In this document: positions 62,701 to 64,000 of the stretch, piece by piece
Numbering within the stretch: the stretch's first letter is position 1
Layout of the letters: every line of letters starts with the position of its first letter
Assembly (NCBI GenBank): GCA_963402885.1
Contig: OY727096.1
Coordinates: 27,943,820 to 28,007,819 of the forward strand
Source of the DNA: Antedon bifida
Lineage: Eukaryota; Echinodermata; Crinoidea; Comatulida; Antedonidae
Direction of reading: 5' to 3'
DNA: 64,000 nt
The notes under the pieces: model-generated
Database searches by the model: none
Seen by the model: only the letters and a program-made list of their open reading frames with translations
Told to the model about the DNA's origin: nothing
Made by a program: the position numbers and the translations under genes

Positions 62701-62829
62701 TCTAGTGGCAAAGTACGTACTCAAGGTCTAACTGTTTAATATGGACAGACAGTCGACCATTTACCTGTGTTTTTATATTTTATTCAGGACAAAAGATTGA
62801 AAAAATTTAAAGACGATAGTGACACAACG
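35631..62829 (+). CDS. Unrecognised gene, 5' part only: Pro/Gln- then Ser/Thr-rich N-terminus
   Basis: I propose four exons, each ending in phase 0: 35631-35741 (donor GTAAGA), 36567-36629 (acceptor TCTCAAG, donor GTACTA), 38740-38772 (acceptor TTCTTTAAG, donor GTAATT) and 62788-62829 (acceptor TTTATTCAG, donor GTAAGT). They encode about 83 residues: a compositionally biased start (MAANPFMSGNG, with an NPF tripeptide, then Pro/Gln/Phe repeats), a Ser/Thr tract, an 11-residue segment (TTGETMRPK) and a basic-acidic segment (DKRLKKFKDDSD). The gene continues past the window. I do not recognise it; disordered starts like this are common in nuclear regulators, but that is not evidence of function. 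The first two exons are fairly convincing. The last two are short, and their linkage across a 24-kb intron is inference. Confidence 0.45.
38350..38430 (+). mobile_element. tRNA-derived SINE head
   Basis: Contains an A-box-like GTGGTTAAGGCG and B-box GGTTCAAATCC at tRNA-like spacing. The acceptor and anticodon stems do not pair well, so this is a tRNA-derived repeat or pseudogene rather than a functional tRNA. Confidence 0.5.
39146..39208 (+). repeat. Short repeat with embedded ATGGCCGCCAA, copy B
   Basis: Second copy of 35581-35641, 3.5 kb downstream. The frame from its ATG (39198) reads MAAKIICIIYS and stops, so it is not a duplicate coding exon. Confidence 0.8.
40516..40795. repeat. Pyrimidine-rich CCACCCTCTATCCCC repeat
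   Basis: An almost purely C/T plus strand (A in place of some pyrimidines) with about a dozen degenerate 14-18 bp units containing CACCCTCTATCC. The open frames across it are a by-product of this composition. Could adopt H-DNA-like structures. Confidence 0.85.
41763..41803. repeat. Short direct repeat, GGGGACAC family fragment
   Basis: CCCTATTTAGGTGGTGACAC occurs twice in tandem (21-bp period). Probably a relic of the same element family. Confidence 0.7.
42067..42079. promoter_or_regulatory. DR1 nuclear-receptor-type site downstream of the P450
   Basis: TGACCTTTGACCT is the reverse complement of AGGTCAAAGGTCA, an exact direct repeat of AGGTCA with one spacer base. That is the consensus for RXR heterodimers with PPAR-type receptors and for HNF4. 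It lies about 330 bp 3' of the P450 stop codon. Function is inferred from motif identity only. Confidence 0.4.
42236..42241 (-). terminator. Candidate polyadenylation signal of the P450
   Basis: TTTATT on the plus strand reads AATAAA on the minus strand, about 170 nt downstream of the P450 stop. This is a normal distance, but the region is very AT-rich and such hexamers are common by chance. Confidence 0.3.
42410..42750 (-). CDS. P450 exon 4: meander, heme loop and C-terminus
   Basis: The acceptor TTTTAG (42752-42751) follows a pyrimidine-rich tract. The exon completes a Gly codon with exon 3 (IPK-GTQVLANIW) and contains HDEEAWDRPHEFLPERF and the heme signature FMPFSTGRRICIGKNIAKCE with the Cys thiolate ligand. 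It ends KPYEIVAEPRIKPEP and TAA (42412-42410). Confidence 0.93.
42410..46086 (-). CDS. Cytochrome P450, CYP2-clan type, complete, with duplicated K-helix exon
   Basis: On the minus strand the exons are 46086-45195, 44830-44678, 43938-43834 (version a) or 43761-43663 (version b), and 42750-42410. All internal junctions are phase 1. The total is 496 residues with version a or 494 with b, the normal size of a microsomal P450. Landmarks: short N-terminal anchor (residues 3-19); Pro-rich hinge LPPGP (30-34); I-helix AGTDTT (297-302), split by the first intron; ExxR (EILR 354-357, or ECFR in b); PERF (409-412); and heme loop FSTGRRICIG with the cysteine ligand about 438. P450s of this clan (CYP1, CYP2, CYP17, CYP21) are ER-bound monooxygenases of steroids, fatty acids or xenobiotics. 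The large first exon recalls CYP1 gene structure and the C-terminus is somewhat CYP17-like; the subfamily is undecided. In the C-helix, Met replaces the usual Arg four residues after Trp120. Confidence 0.92.
43498..43533. promoter_or_regulatory. Two octamer (POU-type) motifs in the P450 intron after exon 3b
   Basis: ATGCAAAT occurs twice (43498-43505, 43526-43533), with a related ATATGCTAAT between them, all within 40 bp and about 130 bp past exon 3b. Exact octamers spaced this way are suggestive, but the region is AT-rich and no function is shown. Confidence 0.25.
43663..43761 (-). CDS. P450 exon 3b: K-helix version b (duplicate)
   Basis: This exon has 99 nt, phase 1-1, acceptor CCTACAG and donor GTAGCA (43662). 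It encodes EAAILECFR (ExxR intact), then FGLPHAASMNTELRG and FYIPK. Aligned by eye with version a it has 16 identities in 33 positions and lacks two residues just after the K-helix. It is open, keeps the catalytic-core pair and fits the same neighbours, so it looks like an alternative exon rather than a relic. Only 72 bp separate it from 3a. Confidence 0.8.
43834..43938 (-). CDS. P450 exon 3a: K-helix version a
   Basis: This exon has 105 nt, phase 1-1, acceptor TTTGCAG (AG 43940-43939) and donor GTGGGA (43833). It encodes EATVYEILR with the ExxR salt-bridge pair, then GVPHAAARDTNVRG and FHIPK. It is closer than version b to the usual P450 pattern in this region: the aspartate after the R is kept and the spacing is normal. 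It joins exon 2 and exon 4 in frame. Confidence 0.88.
44425..44600. repeat. Degenerate ATTGTCATTGTCACC repeat in P450 intron 2
   Basis: About five diverged copies of attgtcattgtc(a/g)ccaaaaa with a 35-45 bp period, between P450 exon 2 and exon 3a. Confidence 0.65.
44678..44830 (-). CDS. P450 exon 2: I-helix and J-helix
   Basis: This exon has 153 nt, phase 1 in and out. The acceptor CTATAG is followed by GGACAGAC, completing AGTDTT, the acid-Thr pair used for oxygen activation. It continues TANTLLWALLYM and the J-helix (KKQALIHDELDRVVG) and ends PDMPYL at donor GTAAGA (44677). Confidence 0.92.
45195..46086 (-). CDS. P450 exon 1: membrane anchor to I-helix
   Basis: This exon has 297 codons plus one base. 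The start is one of two consecutive ATGs (46086, 46083), with an in-frame TAA four codons upstream. An acceptor (TTTCAG, exon from 46131) suggests that a separate 5' UTR exon lies upstream. The exon encodes the anchor, the LPPGP hinge, the helix A-B segment (SFPIIGN), the C-helix (HRQWKLHMML) and helices through the start of the I-helix (WLIFFAG). Donor GTAACC begins at 45194. Confidence 0.92.
47367..47445 (+). mobile_element. tRNA-Thr-like SINE head
   Basis: TGGTCTAGAGG (A box) and GGGTCCGAGTCCC (B box). The T arm is perfect (GTGGG/CCCAC). A 5-bp anticodon stem (CCAGG with TCTGG, one wobble) encloses the 7-nt loop CTAGTGA, whose anticodon position reads AGT. The D stem and acceptor stem do not pair, so a tRNA-derived SINE is more likely than a working tRNA gene. 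Confidence 0.6.
48411..48590. repeat. GGGGACAC element relic
   Basis: Contains attcaggcgacacctttattaaggggaaac and ends gctctactgtaac; left TIR decayed. Confidence 0.6.
49010..49210. promoter_or_regulatory. CpG-richer block with tandem GATA-type sites
   Basis: This stretch stands out from AT-rich surroundings by many CpG dinucleotides and contains a 17-bp unit repeated twice in tandem (49112-49145), each with TTATCT (AGATAA on the other strand). ACCAAT occurs at the left part. It lies about 3 kb upstream of the P450 start and could be a distal promoter or enhancer; this is inference. Confidence 0.25.
51462..51469. promoter_or_regulatory. Perfect CRE palindrome
   Basis: TGACGTCA sits in a locally CpG-richer stretch (about 51410-51480). 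It is the consensus CREB/ATF site. No adjacent gene start was found on either strand apart from the P450 5.4 kb away. Confidence 0.2.
52560..53300. repeat. Satellite-like array with 88/105-bp periods, about 7 units
   Basis: The phrase ACATACTGTACATTGG recurs starting at 52611, 52716, 52804, 52909, 52997, 53085 and 53173, giving spacings 105, 88, 105, 88, 88, 88. Longer units carry an extra 17 bp of ctcaattaaagtg type. Units contain GGGGACAC-family phrases (cccatattaaaggggttgttcc), so the array looks like an amplified piece of that element. Confidence 0.9.
53442..54014. repeat. Tandem duplication of about 275 bp including a GGGGACAC element
   Basis: Copies 53442-53714 and 53731-54014 both run tatacaaccaaaatatagttt, gggacacc, cagtagaattcctatctact, cttatagactttacatttag and caatgagttaacta. 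The first contains an element end (ggattctactgta, to 53563). Confidence 0.85.
54990..55560 (-). repeat. Tandem array built from a tRNA-like SINE head
   Basis: From 55014 a 44-bp unit repeats about seven times, then a shorter 26-31 bp version repeats about seven more. Each unit reads AGTGGTCTAGGGGTATTAGG or similar on the minus strand, an A-box-like motif. At the low-coordinate end the array runs into GTGGGTTCGAGCAAT (minus strand, B-box-like). The minus-strand order (A box, TAGTGATCT, GTGGGTTCGAG) parallels the SINE head at 47367-47445. Confidence 0.85.
57370..57510. repeat. Palindromic CCGATT-type element, diverged copy 4
   Basis: Contains gtgttgtagacaaattccataatacagcatctcatgtg and a mirrored ggcataacttgtgaaacacatgag; ends not preserved. 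Confidence 0.4.
61237..61281. repeat. 22-bp direct duplication
   Basis: ACTACAGTAGTAGTGTGCTT plus tc occurs twice in tandem; each unit contains the near-palindrome CACTACAGTAGTAGTG. Confidence 0.8.
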
Positions 62830-64000
62830 GTAAGTATGTTAAAAAGAATTTGATCCGTCCTGCTCCCAAAACATTTTAAATTTTACTAAAAAATAACCCT
62901 TTACTTTGAAATTTGGTTTCTGGTTTTATTATTTGAATAAATGTTAGTGTTATTGTTAACATACCATTAACATACTGTACTTTATATTCTTGTTACAATT
63001 TTTGTATTTTAATTTATATTTACTTTGATGTCGTTACGGTTTTACATCAACAGTTTATTTTACATCAACAGTTTATTTTACATCAACAGTTTATTTTACA
63101 TCAACAGTTTGTTTTACGTCAACAGTTTGTTTTAAGTCAACATTTTGTTTTACGTCAACATTTCTGTTTACAATTTAATTTCCAAAGTCAATATATTTAC
63201 TAGTTCTTTGGACATATTTCAAGGCTCAAAAGATACCTAGTTTTCAGTTAACCCTAAATTATTAAATATTTTCCGTTTGGGGATTCTGTCGTGACTCAAC
63301 CTACAGACTTCCACCAATCTCTCAAATGCAGGACAAGGTTAACAAGTGATGATATGCTGACCATGTGAGAGGCAGCCATGGCTAGTTTTGATCCCAAAAC
63401 ATTCTTCTATATGTGTGTGTGTGTATGTAAACATGCTCTATACTAAAGCCTAGTCCTGTTTTTCCCTTATGCAAAGCAGGGCAAGGTTAAATAATACCAC
63501 TGCCCCTCTAGTCATTTTTCTACTTAATTCATCATTATTTTAATCATTTCCATGTTGGGAATAAAAAGAGTAAGTTATGAGACTGATATTTATTTGCTAA
63601 CACGATGCCCTGTGGATATGAGCAGCTACCTTTTGCATCACTTAAGGAGATGAACAAGACTAATTTGTCTTTTGCCTTGTGGATATTTATGAAAAACGTG
63701 GTTCAAGCCGTATAAAAATGACCAGTTTTCACCACTTGTAAATCAATTCGTGGTCCCAAGTGATACAACAATGTTTATCGTACAGCATTCTCAACCTCAT
63801 TTATGTAAAAATGTTATGGTTCTTGATATGGCTATTTTATGACACTTCAATTTTTTGTCCATCAAACAAATTGTATCTTGAAGGCAGAAAATCGTTTAAT
63901 TTAATTTAATTACCTACAAAACAGTAGATGTTTAGGCATTCGTACAGGTTTAAAGCTAAAAATATAATACAATTTAAAAACAAATATGGGTTTATCAGAG
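62830..64000. other. Right edge of the window
   Basis: Apart from the 18-bp tandem repeat and a short GT run (63412-63424), I see nothing recognisable. Presumably intron of the unrecognised gene. Confidence 0.4.
63040..63165. repeat. 18-bp tandem repeat, about 7 copies
   Basis: Units of ACAGTTTATTTTACATCA. The first four are nearly identical; the last ones change to gttttacgtcaac/ttttaagtcaac. It lies just downstream of the putative 62788-62829 exon. Confidence 0.9.

Larger units (their letters stand above)
54015..62787. other. Long region without a recognised gene (probable intron of the unrecognised gene)
   Basis: Contains the SINE-derived array, a partial GGGGACAC element (about 56549-56600), a CpG-richer stretch (57040-57200), a palindromic-element relic (57370-57510) and a duplicated 22-bp motif (about 61237-61281). 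Otherwise AT-rich. I saw no exon with good composition and compatible phase. Confidence 0.45.

Noticed and set aside
1..64000. CRISPR arrays, operons, bacterial ribosome sites or phage genes
   Set aside because: Spliced genes and repeat content show an animal nuclear genome; the tandem arrays have no spacer structure.

Overview
The window is AT-rich animal nuclear DNA with GT-AG introns, long introns and many small repeats: terminal-inverted-repeat elements, tRNA-derived SINEs and minisatellites. The RhoGAP and P450 architectures are bilaterian. The repeat landscape, including short TIR elements ending in TACAGTA/TACTGTA and a TGTCTACA-type TIR element, suggests an invertebrate deuterostome. 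An echinoderm is my best guess, but the sequence gives no firm species marker.

Layout. Bases 1-3660 hold no recognisable gene, only repeats. Bases 3842-30122 (+) carry a multi-domain Rho GTPase-activating protein of the ARHGAP12/ARHGAP27 family. I rebuilt it as 16 phase-compatible coding exons giving about 854 residues: SH3, Asn/His-rich linker, Arg-rich linkers, an overlapping WW pair, a polybasic and an acidic segment, PH, and a C-terminal RhoGAP domain with its arginine finger. Bases 30123-35580 are intergenic and repeat-rich. At 35631 (+) a second gene starts. Only its N-terminus is in the window (Pro/Gln/Gly-rich, then Ser/Thr-rich, then Lys-rich), its introns are very large, and I do not recognise it. 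On the opposite strand, apparently inside one of those introns, lies a complete cytochrome P450 (46086 to 42410, minus) of 494-496 residues with four coding exons. The rest, to 64000, is intron or intergenic sequence with SINEs, two satellite-like arrays and TIR elements.

Most notable observations. (1) The P450 has two tandem, phase-identical versions of the exon that encodes the K-helix ExxR motif (43834-43938 and 43663-43761), only 72 bp apart. Both are open and both fit the flanking exons, which points to mutually exclusive splicing of a catalytic-core segment. (2) The start codon and proximal promoter of the second gene lie in a roughly 61-bp sequence that recurs 3.5 kb downstream, including the ATG context. 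(3) A tRNA-like SINE head appears to have been expanded into a 0.5-kb tandem array that repeats a pol III A-box-like motif. (4) The RhoGAP gene has two WW-like modules sharing one tryptophan across an exon junction.

No functional link between the three genes is evident. The RhoGAP would act on Rho-family GTPases at membranes or the cytoskeleton; the P450 would be an ER-anchored monooxygenase.
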